This document shows positions 26,816 to 38,514 of a DNA stretch of 64,000 bases, piece by piece (position 1 is the first letter of the stretch; each line of letters starts with the position of its first letter). Location of the stretch: positions 2,046,001 to 2,110,000 of the forward strand of contig NW_023503632.1 of NCBI RefSeq assembly GCF_014529535.1, written 5' to 3'. The stretch comes from Bradysia coprophila. Lineage: Eukaryota > Arthropoda > Insecta > Diptera > Sciaridae. A program made the position numbers and the translations under genes. The notes beneath the pieces are model-generated. The model did no database searches, was not told the origin of the DNA, and saw only the letters and a list, made by a program, of their open reading frames with translations.

Positions 26816-27947
26816 TCAGCCAATATAATCGATGAGAAACCAAGAAAAGTGGGTACTCAGGGATCGTTCGCAGCTGGTGGTAATTGGTCGTTCATCGTCC
26901 AGCAGAATTTTTCCTACCTCAGGAGTTCCGCAAGGATCAATACTTGGCCCGCTCTTATTCATAATCTTCATCAATGATTTACTCACGTCTCTATCTGCAG
27001 ATTCTGGACTCGGCTTTGCTGACGATCTGAAAGTCTTTCGCCCAATCATCAATGAGGATGACTGCCTACTCCTACAAAATGACCTAGAGCTGGTTGAGCG
27101 GTGGTGCAGATCGAACGATATGAGTCTGAACCACAAGAAGTGCGCTGTCATGTCATTTACGCACAGTCCCAACAAGATCTCATTTCCATACATGCTATGT
27201 GGCCAGGTTATTGACCGAGTGCGATCAAAAACCGATCTTGGAGTCATTATCGACGATAAGCTGTCATTCAGCGATCACGTTGATTTCATTACGAGGAAGT
27301 CATACCAGCTTATTGGATTTATCTTCCGCTGTGGCAAATATTTTTCCGATCGGTCGAGCTTTGTGACACTCTATAATTCTCTTGTTCGTAGCAGACTTGA
27401 ATATTGTTCGTCCGTTTGGAGTCCGTTCTATCACAACTCAATCGATCAGTTGGAGCGAGTGCAAAAGAAATTCTCGAGGATGTTTTTCTACAAGTTTAAC
27501 ATGGAACGACAATCGTACGACAAGAGACTACAACATCTTGGACTTCATTCGCTGGAATCCAGGCGACTGGAAAACGATGAAATGATCCTATTCAAATTGA
27601 TTCATAGCCGAATCGATTCTAAACTTCGTCACCAGCTTTCGTTTGATCATCGTACTAGATCCACCCGACAAAGGAATGTGTTCTACCTACCCAACATTAA
27701 GACCAATATCCAGAGGAACTCACCGATTTTCCGAATTCAAGAGCATCATGACTTGTTCTTCTCCGATTTGAATATTATGGATGCTAGACTTTCGGTGTTT
27801 AAGAAGCTCGTTAGAGACACTTTCAGTTACTAATTTGTTTATTATTGTTTTTCTGGCAAAGAAACTTGGCATTGTACTTCTGATTTTCTTGTATTTTCCC
27901 GACTAACATATTATTGGGCCCCGGCCTGTTTGTTTGGTCGTAAAACG

Positions 27948-27988
<41 letters not shown>

Positions 27989-27995
27989 AAAAAAA
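26816..27995 (+). mobile_element. 5'-truncated Jockey/CR1-type retrotransposon
   Basis: A 333-codon open frame (26832-27833) covers the C-terminal half of a reverse transcriptase. SGVPQGSILGPLLFIIFIND lies near residue 36, the catalytic FADDLKVF near 82, and the thumb and C-terminal region typical of Jockey/CR1-like elements follows (LGVIIDDKLSFSDH, CSSVWSPFY, LHSLESRRLENDEMILFKL). The frame has no stops or shifts, and a poly(A) tract of about 46 bp (27949-27995) follows a 3' UTR of about 115 bp. The endonuclease and reverse-transcriptase N-terminus are missing, so it is a dead-on-arrival copy, probably recent. The true start of the frame is upstream of the truncation; the first ATG is not a natural start. 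Confidence 0.93.
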
Positions 27996-29529
27996 TAGAT
28001 ACTTTACAGGGACGTTGTTATTCCCATATCGTTTGCGACATTATACAACGACGACAGTGCGGAGCATCGATATCGCATATGTAATGAATATATAGAATTT
28101 TAATGTTTCATGAATGGCTGGAATTTTATGGCAGTACTTAGGAAACTTGAACTGGAACTCCGCGAATTTTCTCGAAAAAAAAAATCGAAAATAGACCATA
28201 CGAATCACGACAAATCTTCTATATGTTACGACGAAATATCTTTTTTGTTTGGTCGTAAGCGATCGTAAGCGTCTAACTTTGGTTATGCTGGCCCTTTATT
28301 TGACATACGTCACACTAAGCATCGGTGTTAGAGGGAGCATTGATGAACAGAAGATTCATCAAATTATTACAAAGTAATCCAGATTTCGTCAGCAACAATA
28401 GAAACGATAATATTGTCCTGTTGACGTTTTTTTGAACGATAATATCGTTGTTTGGGATAATATCGTTCCTGACGATATTTAATGTGTAGAAATGTCCCGT
28501 CACCAATCCAGGTTACGGTACTTTTTCATTTACAAAGATTTCGTGCGCTTTATAATTTACAAGATCTAAAATTTCGTACCTGGGATACGGAAAATTCAAG
28601 AAAATATTGGAAAATGTTTTCCCAAAACTAGTCCTATAGTCTAAAATTGAAATCATACATCACCAAATAGACGACGATCCGAATGAAAATGCAATCCAAA
28701 AAAGATGTAGTCAACTGTTCATCGACCTGTTCGTGAACGAGACCCGTTTCCTAAACTTAAATCTGTAACGACGAAAAATTCCGGCAATTCTTTGTGGTGC
28801 CTACCTAATTCTCATATAATTCCATTGACTATTCGTTCAATTTACAAAAATAAATTAAAATTTTTGAAACAAAAAAGAGAAAATTACCGAAGAATTGTTT
28901 TTAATAATGAAAATGAAAAGAGTAGCTGCATTAGACTTTTGTAACATAAATAAATAATTTAAATTCGAAGACAAGAATTTTATTCCTTTATAAGAAATAT
29001 CATAACACTTAAAGTTAAATTTAAAAATTAGAAAAAAAAATAATTAAAAAAAATGATTGTTGCTTTGGTATTTACGTTTTAACCTCGGTGTCCGTACATT
29101 CTGTCAATTATTAATGTACAGTTCATATTCATATTGGTTGTAACTAAAATGATGTTCGTACTACTCGTTATGGTTGAGGTAAATAACTTCTTTGGATTGG
29201 TTGCTGTGTCGATGATACACTCATTGGACCCTCCTCCTTGATCATTACTGTTTAAAGGTTCATTGGTCAATTCAGTGGATTTAAAATTAAATTTTGAAAG
29301 ACCCATAGAACTCAGTGTATAATAGCCATAATGTCTCTAAGTCCTACAGGTCTTTCGGTTTGAATGTTGTATTATGGCTGGACATTTCTACACTGTCAAT
29401 ATCGTCAGGAGCGAAAATATCGTTTTTTAGACGATAATATCGTTCATGTAGATATTGATCGCGTAGAAATGTCGCCTCTCCAAGAAAACTATACCCTAAG
29501 TTCCTAGAAATAATTTGTTTTAACATAAG
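27996..29529. other. Non-coding stretch 3' of FoxL2
   Basis: No gene is supported. A fragment of MITE family H lies near 28436-28505 (GACGATATTTAATGTGTAGA), and another copy is at 29381-29473. Part of this stretch is probably the FoxL2 3' UTR. A frame at 29306-29079 is open, but every acceptor I tried reads into a stop from the last coding exon. Confidence 0.55.
29381..29473. repeat. MITE H, short copy (93 bp)
   Basis: GACATTTCTACAC at the left and GCGTAGAAATGTC at the right surround CGATAATATCG-type palindromes, as in the 391-bp copy at 19616. It lies about 60 bp past the FoxL2 stop codon. Confidence 0.7.
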
Positions 29530-32500
29530 TTACTCACATGAAGGATCTGCCCAGAAAGGATATGATGTCGGCTCATATCGTCTAGAACACGGCGGCGAAC
29601 TGCTTCCTGAAACTGAATAAAGTAAAAAATTAAATTAGATTTTCGACTTGAAGGTTTCAAAATGTGTACGATCAATGTACACCCCCCCTACCGATATTAT
29701 TGCTCAATGCTCCATATGTGTTGATTGGGACACTTTGCACCGGCTGTTGCATCTGCAATAATCAATTCGTATTACTATCTGTACCTTAAATCGATCGACG
29801 GCAATTGTCGTTTTGTTACCCACTGGTGTATTGTATGAATAACTAGATCTTGATGGACAAGGCGAGTAATTGCTTAGTTGAGACGATGGCAACCATGGCG
29901 AACTGAAACTAAGAAGTTTTATAAACTTAAAGGTCGTATCGATTGAAAGGTTTTGTTCTTCGTTCAAACCTTGGTTCGTATCTCGGATAAGTTTGGTACG
30001 AATTGTGTGGAAATCGTGGAGCAAAATTGGCTGAATTTGTAACGTATGGTTCAGCGAATATTTTTGAAAAATGTGCTCCCGTTCGATACGGTCGTTTCAT
30101 TCGTCTTCGGCGTCTGTAGTTACCATTTTCAAACATATCTTCGTATTGTGCGTCTGTGGAACAACAGTGGCGTTTTAGTATTTTTGCTACCACTAAGGCA
30201 ATGCATCTTATTCACTCAATGTGTACACCACATCAGAAATACTTAAATTTAAATGTTTTAACAGAAAGAGAAATGTGCACAAAATGAATTTTATTTTTAT
30301 TTTTCAAACAAGTCACCCACTCACCCAAGGTCCAGTAATTTCCTTTTCTTTCACCGCCACCTTCACGAGGCACTTTAACAAAACATTCGTTTAATGATAA
30401 ATTGTGCCTGACAAATAAATTGTAATAAATAACTAATTTTCGTCTAAAACAGCACAAAATCAAATAACGAGAAATACCTGATGGAATTTTGCCAGCCTTT
30501 TTTATTTTTCTCGAAATATGGAAATCTCGACGTGATGAATGCATAAATTTCACTAAGTGTTGCACGTTTTAGATGAGAATTCTTTTTACCAGATTGAACG
30601 AAAGAAAAGAAAAGAAAAACGAAAAGAATTTTTCATTAATTAATTTGTTGAATGTTTTGGTGTTGTATGGTGTATAATGGTTTAAAGGCGCAGAAGTTTC
30701 AAAATTTTTCTTTTTCATTTAGAGAAGAATATCTAATAGATTCGTGTTTGCACTTAATTTTAGGATATTTTCGTGGGCGTGAAAATTTATTTGACGAAAT
30801 GCAAAGTAAAGATCTAATTAATGAGGTATTCCATACTCAAGTGTCCATCTTCTGTCGCATCGAATTTTTTTTTTATTGAATTTGATAGAGAAGATGAACA
30901 GTTTAGTCTGTTTTCGTGTCGATACTTGCGTACCATAATGTCGTTTTTAAACATTTTAAAGTGCAACCCAAATTAATTTATTGACAAAGCTCCAGTTAAG
31001 ATCCAAGGAAGTCAATTTGATAGAATAGGAAATTAGGAGTTTCATCGATTTCAATCACTAGCGGTGGTTGATTCTGCGGAGCTGCGAAAGAGACCGCTCC
31101 ACAAAAAATACTAGTGGTCCATAGACCCCGAAAAACTTTTCAGTCTACAGTCGGTGACTTTCAAATGAGTGATGCATTTTATTTCAGCTTATCCAGTCAT
31201 ACAAATAAATGTGCTAATGCTTGTTTATACTGGTGAATAATGTACAATTACATGTGCGTGGTAATGGTAAAACCATATTTGTTTGTTTGTATGAGTGGAT
31301 CAGCTGGAAAACAGCTGAAACAAAATAGGTCACCTATTCCAAAGTCGACGACAAAAGTCGTATGGAGAAAAACTGAAAATTTTCAAGGATGGAGTGCGAT
31401 CAGCTTTAATAGTAGGACAAATAGAGATATTTCCAAGTACCAAGTTCTGGAAGTAATTCCCGAAGGTTCACAGTGAATTTCAGTAATACCGGAAAATTTT
31501 CTATTGATTTCTGAATAGTTTTGGAATATTTTTTAACGAATTTTCGTGACAACATAGCGGAAAATATTTTACAATGTTTGCAATGTTCACGGTAATCCGC
31601 GGCTATTGAGTTCTAAAAGCTTCTGTTCTTCGGAAGTTTTTAGTCAGATTTTCTTAATTTTCTCAAAGTTTTCTTCGAATTATTTATACTTTTTACTTTC
31701 CACAATTTTTACGTAACACTTTTACGTATTCAGTTGAGAATATTTATTATCATTGTTTTACGGTACGTGATAAAAACGGGCCTATATCCAAAAATTACCT
31801 GTATAGCCATAGCAATTAGTGCAACGTAACTGTAGGGCGGTTTAGACGTTGACGTTCTATCATTATTTGTCGAATTGATTGAACTGAAAATGGTTAAAGA
31901 ATCGGTAATCAGTTGTTCCTATATCCATAAAAAATTCGTTCCAAATTCATACCTAGTACTATCACGATCGTCTATGGTTAGATTGGACGACAATTCGTCC
32001 TGTTTTAAGTTACTAGATGAATTTGGTGTAGAATTAGAATCATTGTTCGTCCGTTCTATAACCGATAGCGGTAAGGGTGATGTTCTCATGTGATCGTAAT
32101 TACTTCCTGTGCAGAATGAAAAAAAAAAACAAAAAAAAAACATTTAATTCCAACGAAATGAAATAAAAGATTTCGTTCACTGCATGTTTGAAACGGCAAG
32201 GTTTCGTCTTACTATCAGAAAAAGATTTCCTCGGAAAAATATTTACGCAAATTTATGCTACGTCGTCGTCTGGTCTAATAACAATGCAAAAAAAATTGTT
32301 ATTACAACAACAAATAATTAGGTCAGTTGAATTTGTTTTATTTCAACTAAACCCATTGAAATTAGGGTCATCGTTAAGAAATGTAATTTAAATGCAACAA
32401 CAAAAAATGTCTGTGCAACTAAGAGTGGCATGAATTTCCTTCACTGATATTATTTAGAGTCAATTTCATAATCATTTGTTTTATTTATTTATTTTTCAGT

Positions 32501-35500
32501 TACGACTGGCTATATGTATACTGTACACTATATTGAGTCATTTATTTTTATTTTCTGTTTACCATAATTATTAGGTGTTTCGTTTTTTAAATGCATTCAA
32601 AGTTATGTGATTGTGTTCGTAATCGATATTCTCAGAATTTGCAATTGCATTTTGTTTTAAGGAGATGCTATATGCTCCCAGAAAATGTTTATTTCCAGTG
32701 GAAAATAATATTCATTAAAAAAAGAAGCAAAACAGACGCTTTTTACTGATAAGTTTTGTTTCGTTATCTGTTCATTGGCGCCAAATAAAATAACTCTTTT
32801 TTTCTGCTTCACATAAATAATATCAAAAAAACTTTACATATCGCGACTGAATAGTGGCAGAAATCACTTTACTACATTAATAATGCAAAAATGTGATAAA
32901 TCCAAACTCATTTCGTTGTCTATTTATTTACACATGAAAGCTAATTGAGTGTGCGATTATATTTGACCGGAAAGATTGCTATAAATTCACACACTAAAAT
33001 GTAATATATTAGCTTGGAAAACACTTACCCATGGAAATGACGCCCGGGTACAGCTCTTGCTTTATTTTATTGATGCCAGTTAATATACCCTGAAAAAGAA
33101 AAAAATTCATAAACTATCCTAAAAATCTGTGAAATTATGCTCTGAATGTCAGTTGTAGAATTTGCGTCTAACGTTTTACAGTCGGTATATCATCTGTTGT
33201 CGTTAGAACCGGAAAGAAAATAAGCGACGAGGTACAGCTATACCGTTTCCATAGTAAAATTAATGTTAAAACTAATGAAGTACAATATTTTGTTTCAATC
33301 GATCTTAAATATTTCGATTATGTGAAGTAACCGATTTGATGTTAATATTGGTGATATATGCTTGCGTAAATTTGCACACAGTGTTAGACTAGTCATACTG
33401 GGAATTCGGGCGATTCCTGAAGGCCTTTAGCATTTTTGTATGGAAAGTGGTCCTTATTAGAATTTGACGGGCCTTTTCCCGATTTATCTTCAATTCATTA
33501 TTACAGTCGGCGACTTTGAAATGAGTGACGTATGTTGTTTCACCTGATCCACTCATACAAACAAATGTGCTAATACTTGTTTATACGGATAAACAATGTA
33601 CAAAAAACAGCGTCACTTATTTCAAAGTCGCCGACTGTAATGTGAGAATGGCTTGAGAATGGTCGCATTGTCGACCGAAACTAGTAGCCAAATAAATCCA
33701 TACGGTGTAATTTAAACGGTTGTTTTTAGTTCTCGAAATCGAAAACCAATCGAAACGTAATGTGAAGGTTTCGAACTTTCCTTTCTTTCATTAAGTTATT
33801 TCATCATTGTATTGTTCCTTATTCTTGAAGCTTGCAAATACTTTCCCACCTCCAATAGATAAATTTAGATTCTTCTGAGAAAGGAGGTTCAAACCTGAGC
33901 ATGTTTCAAGAGACTATCGAAAGTCAATCAACCGACAGTTATTTCATCATTTATTGGTACTAATACAATGATACCTAAGAGACTAGCACTCCATATCAAC
34001 AATTAATTGTAAGTCGTAACCACTATAGATCATCTTCAAAGACGTTTGAAATGCCATCCCAAGTTCGTGTGAAAGTACCGCAACTTGAAGAGGATCTATT
34101 GTTATTGTTTGTTGAAACTATTTTATTGGTAGATCGAAATTCCTTTGATTTATTCACCCAAGCCAAAATTGATGCATAAATCCCAAATCATTGTTCCATA
34201 ATGTTCAGGAAAAATGTTCTTTACAGCTATGCCATTCCCAGTTGTTCTATTTGTTCACACATCGTATAACACAACAATAGAAATTCGAAACGCATTCAAT
34301 CCCTATGCGATCCATACTGTGCATTAATCGGCATTTAGTTAAATAAGGTTTCTCATTAGTCCAATGTGCATATGAATGAAATATTTGAGGCATTTGGGTG
34401 GCATTTCAAGTAGATGGTAAAATGGTATGTACAGCAAAGGTGTTAAGTTTGATATTACGAACTGCACTGCGCTTCGCACTGTAGCAATTTGAAAAAGTGG
34501 TGAACGATAACACCAAACAGTTCTCACAATCGCTGAGCATATTTTTCACTTGAACCAATTACATGGTTATTGGCAGTGCTATTAATGATCCTCATCGATT
34601 TATAGTAAAATTAAAATATTTCACTCACAATTGTACATTTTAGGATGGAAGAAAGAAGATAGAATTTGTGGGATAATCGCTCCATAACAGTTTGGTTGTA
34701 TAGGCAGCCGAAACAATTCGAATAGGAGAGTCTGCACGGAGTGAAAGAGATGATAATGTTTGTGACATTATTTACGTAAAGCATGTTTGTTCTTAGCATG
34801 TTTCATTGACTTGTTGTGTAGCTAAATAAAGACGAATGTGCGTTTAATTGTTCATAAAATTTTAACGATTTGATGTGACTTTTATTTGGTGTAGCGTATT
34901 GTTTAACAGCATAACTCACAACACACCGATCCGATTCTATGATTCCTTTTAGTTTTTATTTTCAAAGTATATAATTGAGAAGAGTTAAACCGTACAAGTA
35001 TTTGGTATTCCAACAAAAGTGATTTACGATGGTAACGAATACGCTCGAAAAGAAGTGATTACACGCTTTTCTACCAACTTAAACAAAACCGGAGTTCTGT
35101 TTTGGTGAATGAAATGATTTAGTACTTCCAATGATTTCTGTTCCTTCAGTGTTTGTGTATTCGTTCCATATTAACGAATATGTTTCGGATAATTTAAATT
35201 TAAAAATGATCGTGAATTATGCGACACAACGGCCAGAAGCAATAAATATTCTCGAAGAAAGACAAAAAAAAGTTAATTAGACGAAAATCAATTTTTATTT
35301 TAAAATTTTAATTTCAGACAAACTGAAAATTTGCCAAATTACACACTCTCTCTCATACGTTTGGATTCAGTTTATCATTCTTAATGGTCGTATGAAGTGA
35401 AAGAGGCCAAGTTGAAAATTAAGCGATAATTAAATTGTAATAAATTCTCTGCTGTTTCTGGCTAAAATCGACGATCAATTGCAGAAACAAGTACAATATT

Positions 35501-37229
35501 GTACGCGCTCACAGCCGCATTTTTCCAGTAATAAACTTTTCCTCTTTAAATAGAATTATTGCGAGTCAGACAATGCGTTCTTGCCCTCGGGATCTGTTAA
35601 ATAATAAAATTTTCCCAAAGAGGTGCGACAAATGAACAAAAGTACGAAAATATGCAGTACAAAGATGTTGAAACACCAGAGTGGTGACCAAAATACCTTT
35701 TACATCAACAGCTATTTACAACAGTTATTACATCTAGAAGTATATGCTTTCAAGAAAAAAAAATGGTTGGTTTGCTGGCTCTTGGTGCAGCAGCTACTGA
35801 TCCGCGAAACTGTTTTTCGAGACTTCCTGACTTCCTGAGTCAGTAACTTTTTCATAGATGTATGAAAAACAAGCAAAACACGCTGTTTTGCTCTGTTTTT
35901 CGTCCCTTCTTTCTTTACTACTTTTCCCCATTTCCCGCACCTCAATGAACAAATAAAAAATGAAAATGGAAAAATGCTACAGAAAGCCGTTCAGTCAATT
36001 CAAACCAATAAACTTGGTGTTTAATTGTTGCCGTTTATGGCAAAGGAGATGAAATCATGGAAAATTCACGCATAGTTAAATATTCCGCATCCACATCGAA
36101 ATGGTTTTAAAAGTTTCTTGCAATAAAATACTCTCATGGTGTATAGTAGTTGAGTACTCAACTCACAGTTTTACAAAACCTATAAAATGAACGAGATTTC
36201 TGATTTTTATGATCCAATTTATTTAGCTAATTTTAAAACTGCATTGTTTTATTTTTATACACTTCCCATTGGTTTTGTGTATTTTTACCGTTTCATACAA
36301 ATTAATATATAAACGTAATGTGTGTGGGTGCATTTAGGATTAAAAACTGCTTGCAACAGTGATATATGCAGAGCAGCTGCTTGTTTTTAACACTCATGAA
36401 GAAAATTATAATGTTGTCATGAGACCGTGGAAGCGGTGATGAACATTCTTAATGGAATTTAATTTCATTTTGGATTTTTTTCTTTTTCTTTTTTTTTGTT
36501 CCTCTGCGCTTTTGTAATTGATTCAAGATATGGCGATATGGGGACATTAGACTTCATTGAAAATTAATTCAATATAAGTAAACCATGCGGGACAAATATT
36601 TGAACGTATCCTTTAGGGAACCAAATGAAAAGTAGGACTTTCGAGTAACTGACAATTTCCGAACTCTCATTATTATTCTAAAAACAATAATAACCTTTCA
36701 CAGACGATAAGCACTTTTACTATTGGATGTACTACTTCATTTGATATAACAATTGCGAAGAGATTCAAATTTCAAATCTATTACTTCACTTTTTTTGGAC
36801 GTGCGTTTTGCTTTCAACGTGCGTGTCGAAAGTCATCAGAAAAATACGAAGATGTTGTGGAAGAACTACTACATTCTGATGAATAATAATAATCACTAAT
36901 AAAAGTCAACGAAATCAATAGATCGATCACTAACTGTGATTGCTCTACTAACTAAGATTAATCTAAAGCAGTTACCAAATACTCGTTTAAGATTAATTTA
37001 ATAAAAAAAAAAAAACAAGAAAAAAAGACCCAATGACTACGATAATCACTCATCACCAAGGGGAAAAAAACACTTCATTTATCTGTTGCAACTTTAGTGA
37101 AAATTGTTTCAGAACGGTAAATAAATAAACGATTATGCTTTCGACTTACCATTGGCCACTTCGAATCTGTATAATTTAAATGTCCACCACCATCCGGTGT
37201 CATATCCGAATTTGTAGTTGAAGTCAACA
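29530..37229 (-). CDS. FoxL2: FoxL2-type forkhead transcription factor (ten exons, 5' end missing)
   Basis: Exons: 37229-37150, 33089-33029, 32106-31953, 31883-31799, 30581-30478, 30407-30325, 30153-29970, 29902-29824, 29752-29692, 29606-29530. All join in phase at GT/AG borders, giving 321 residues to a stop. The forkhead DNA-binding domain is built from four exons: [15 protein letters not shown], then [20 protein letters not shown] and KKGWQNSIR, then [20 protein letters not shown], then [19 protein letters not shown]. The [15 protein letters not shown] and [12 protein letters not shown] segments are marks of the FoxL2 class, nuclear regulators linked to ovarian follicle programmes in animals. 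The C-terminal part is Ser/Pro/Tyr-rich. The first exon found enters with one base from an upstream exon, so the start is not located; an internal ATG (MTPDGGG) is a possible start. The 4-kb intron between exons 1 and 2, and the 1.2-kb one between exons 4 and 5, hold MITEs. Confidence 0.93.
31148..31358. mobile_element. Mariner-type MITE L, copy 1
   Basis: It starts CAGTCGGTGACTTTCAAATG after a TA and ends in a decayed inverse (about TTCCAAAGTCGACGAC). It is a longer relative of the element at 33504-33637 and lies in the FoxL2 intron upstream of exon 30581-30478. Confidence 0.65.
33504..33637. mobile_element. Mariner-type MITE L, copy 2 (134 bp)
   Basis: CAGTCGGCGACTTTGAAATG and its inverse form the ends, flanked on both sides by TA, the duplication made by Tc1/mariner transposases. 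It lies in the 4-kb FoxL2 intron. A right-end fragment of the family occurs near 40555-40618. Confidence 0.85.
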
Positions 37230-38418
37230 CTGTATTGGATGAATTACATTAGATTTGAAGTGAAAATCACAGAAATTTGATTTTTTTCCTTGTCCCAAAC
37301 TTTCTTCCATTCCGTGTGTAAACTTACTGGTAAAAGTTATTTAATTGAACGTTTGACTGATGTTGAAAGAGACATTCACAAAAAGTTTTTCTCAATATTA
37401 AAATGTGATTTTAAGTAATTAATTTAACAATAGAAGTTAATAAACGAACGTCGAAAAAAGACTAAAATTTCTGCCTCTTGTTTCGATTTGTTGTTAATCA
37501 TTTCCACCACAAAATGCTGTGTGGCGATTATGACTAACTATTTTGATTATCATTTTTGGCAAAGTCACATACGCTGTTCTCTTATTAGGATAAACATTCC
37601 CCACAACACGCTGATTCGCCAACTCAATTAAAAGATTCGTCCTCCACAAAACGTTTTGCTACAATCAGTGAGAGAAACCATTGAGCTTAAGGGAAAAAAA
37701 GGGAAATATTTTCTTATTTGGAAGTTGTTGTGGTTTTGTTTGGTTTGTTTGTGGTTCGTGTAACAATTGAATATCTAGATTTTAGTTTTATGAATTTTTG
37801 ATAGATTTGGCAAGCAACGTGCAACAAAATTCTAAATCATTGACAAACGACAACAACTCCTAAATCAGAAAATACGGCGGATTTCCCTATCCCACGAGTG
37901 TAATTTTGTTTGTATGCGGTAATTGAAAAAGTAGTCTGAAAATAGCAAGTTTTTCTTAAAAAAAAGCCAACAAAAGTGTTACTTTTTTTGCACTGAATTG
38001 AGAAAAGTTACATTTTGATGGTGTTTTTGTGGACAGAATGTGTGGAATTATATTCCTAAAAAATGCACACTTTAATCAGGATTTTTTAGAATTTTTATAG
38101 AATTTCCCAATTCCCAAAATAGGCTATGGCTGCGAGGGTCATAAGTCTTCAGAGAAAACGAAACTCTCAATTTCATTCCCGGGGTGAACACATAATTTTC
38201 CACGCTGATTCCGGATTTTAAACGCTGAAGGTATCAAATGAAGTGCGTGATTTATGTATGACAGTTCAGGGGAGAAAATTTTTATTTTCTCAACTCTTGT
38301 CTTTCCAATGGGGCCCTCGTTCGCCGCTCGTTTCTTTTCTCTTCGCAACTGTCACTTTGTTTTGGTTTTCAAAATGGTAAAACAAGTTCGGATGAAAAAT
38401 TATGAGTTCACCTCTGGG

Positions 38419-38514
38419 AGAAATAGGAAATTCCAACACGAGCGAATTGCGGCCCTTTCTTCGCATTGGCCGCAAACTTTCGTCCTTGTGGGAATTTCCT
38501 ATTTTCTCGCCTTG
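38419..38514. repeat. Imperfect palindrome (96 bp)
   Basis: GAGAAATAGGAAATTCC with CGAGCGAATTGCGGCC is mirrored by GGCCGCAAACTTTCG with GGAATTTCCTATTTTCTC. It looks like a small foldback element. Confidence 0.6.

Noticed and set aside
26816..27247. 143-codon minus-strand frame
   Set aside because: Antisense of the Jockey/CR1-type reverse transcriptase.
28315..29306. Further FoxL2 3' exon (frame at 29306-29079)
   Set aside because: The GTGAGT donor in the last exon exists, but each acceptor upstream of this frame that I tried gives an early stop, so a coding link is not supported.
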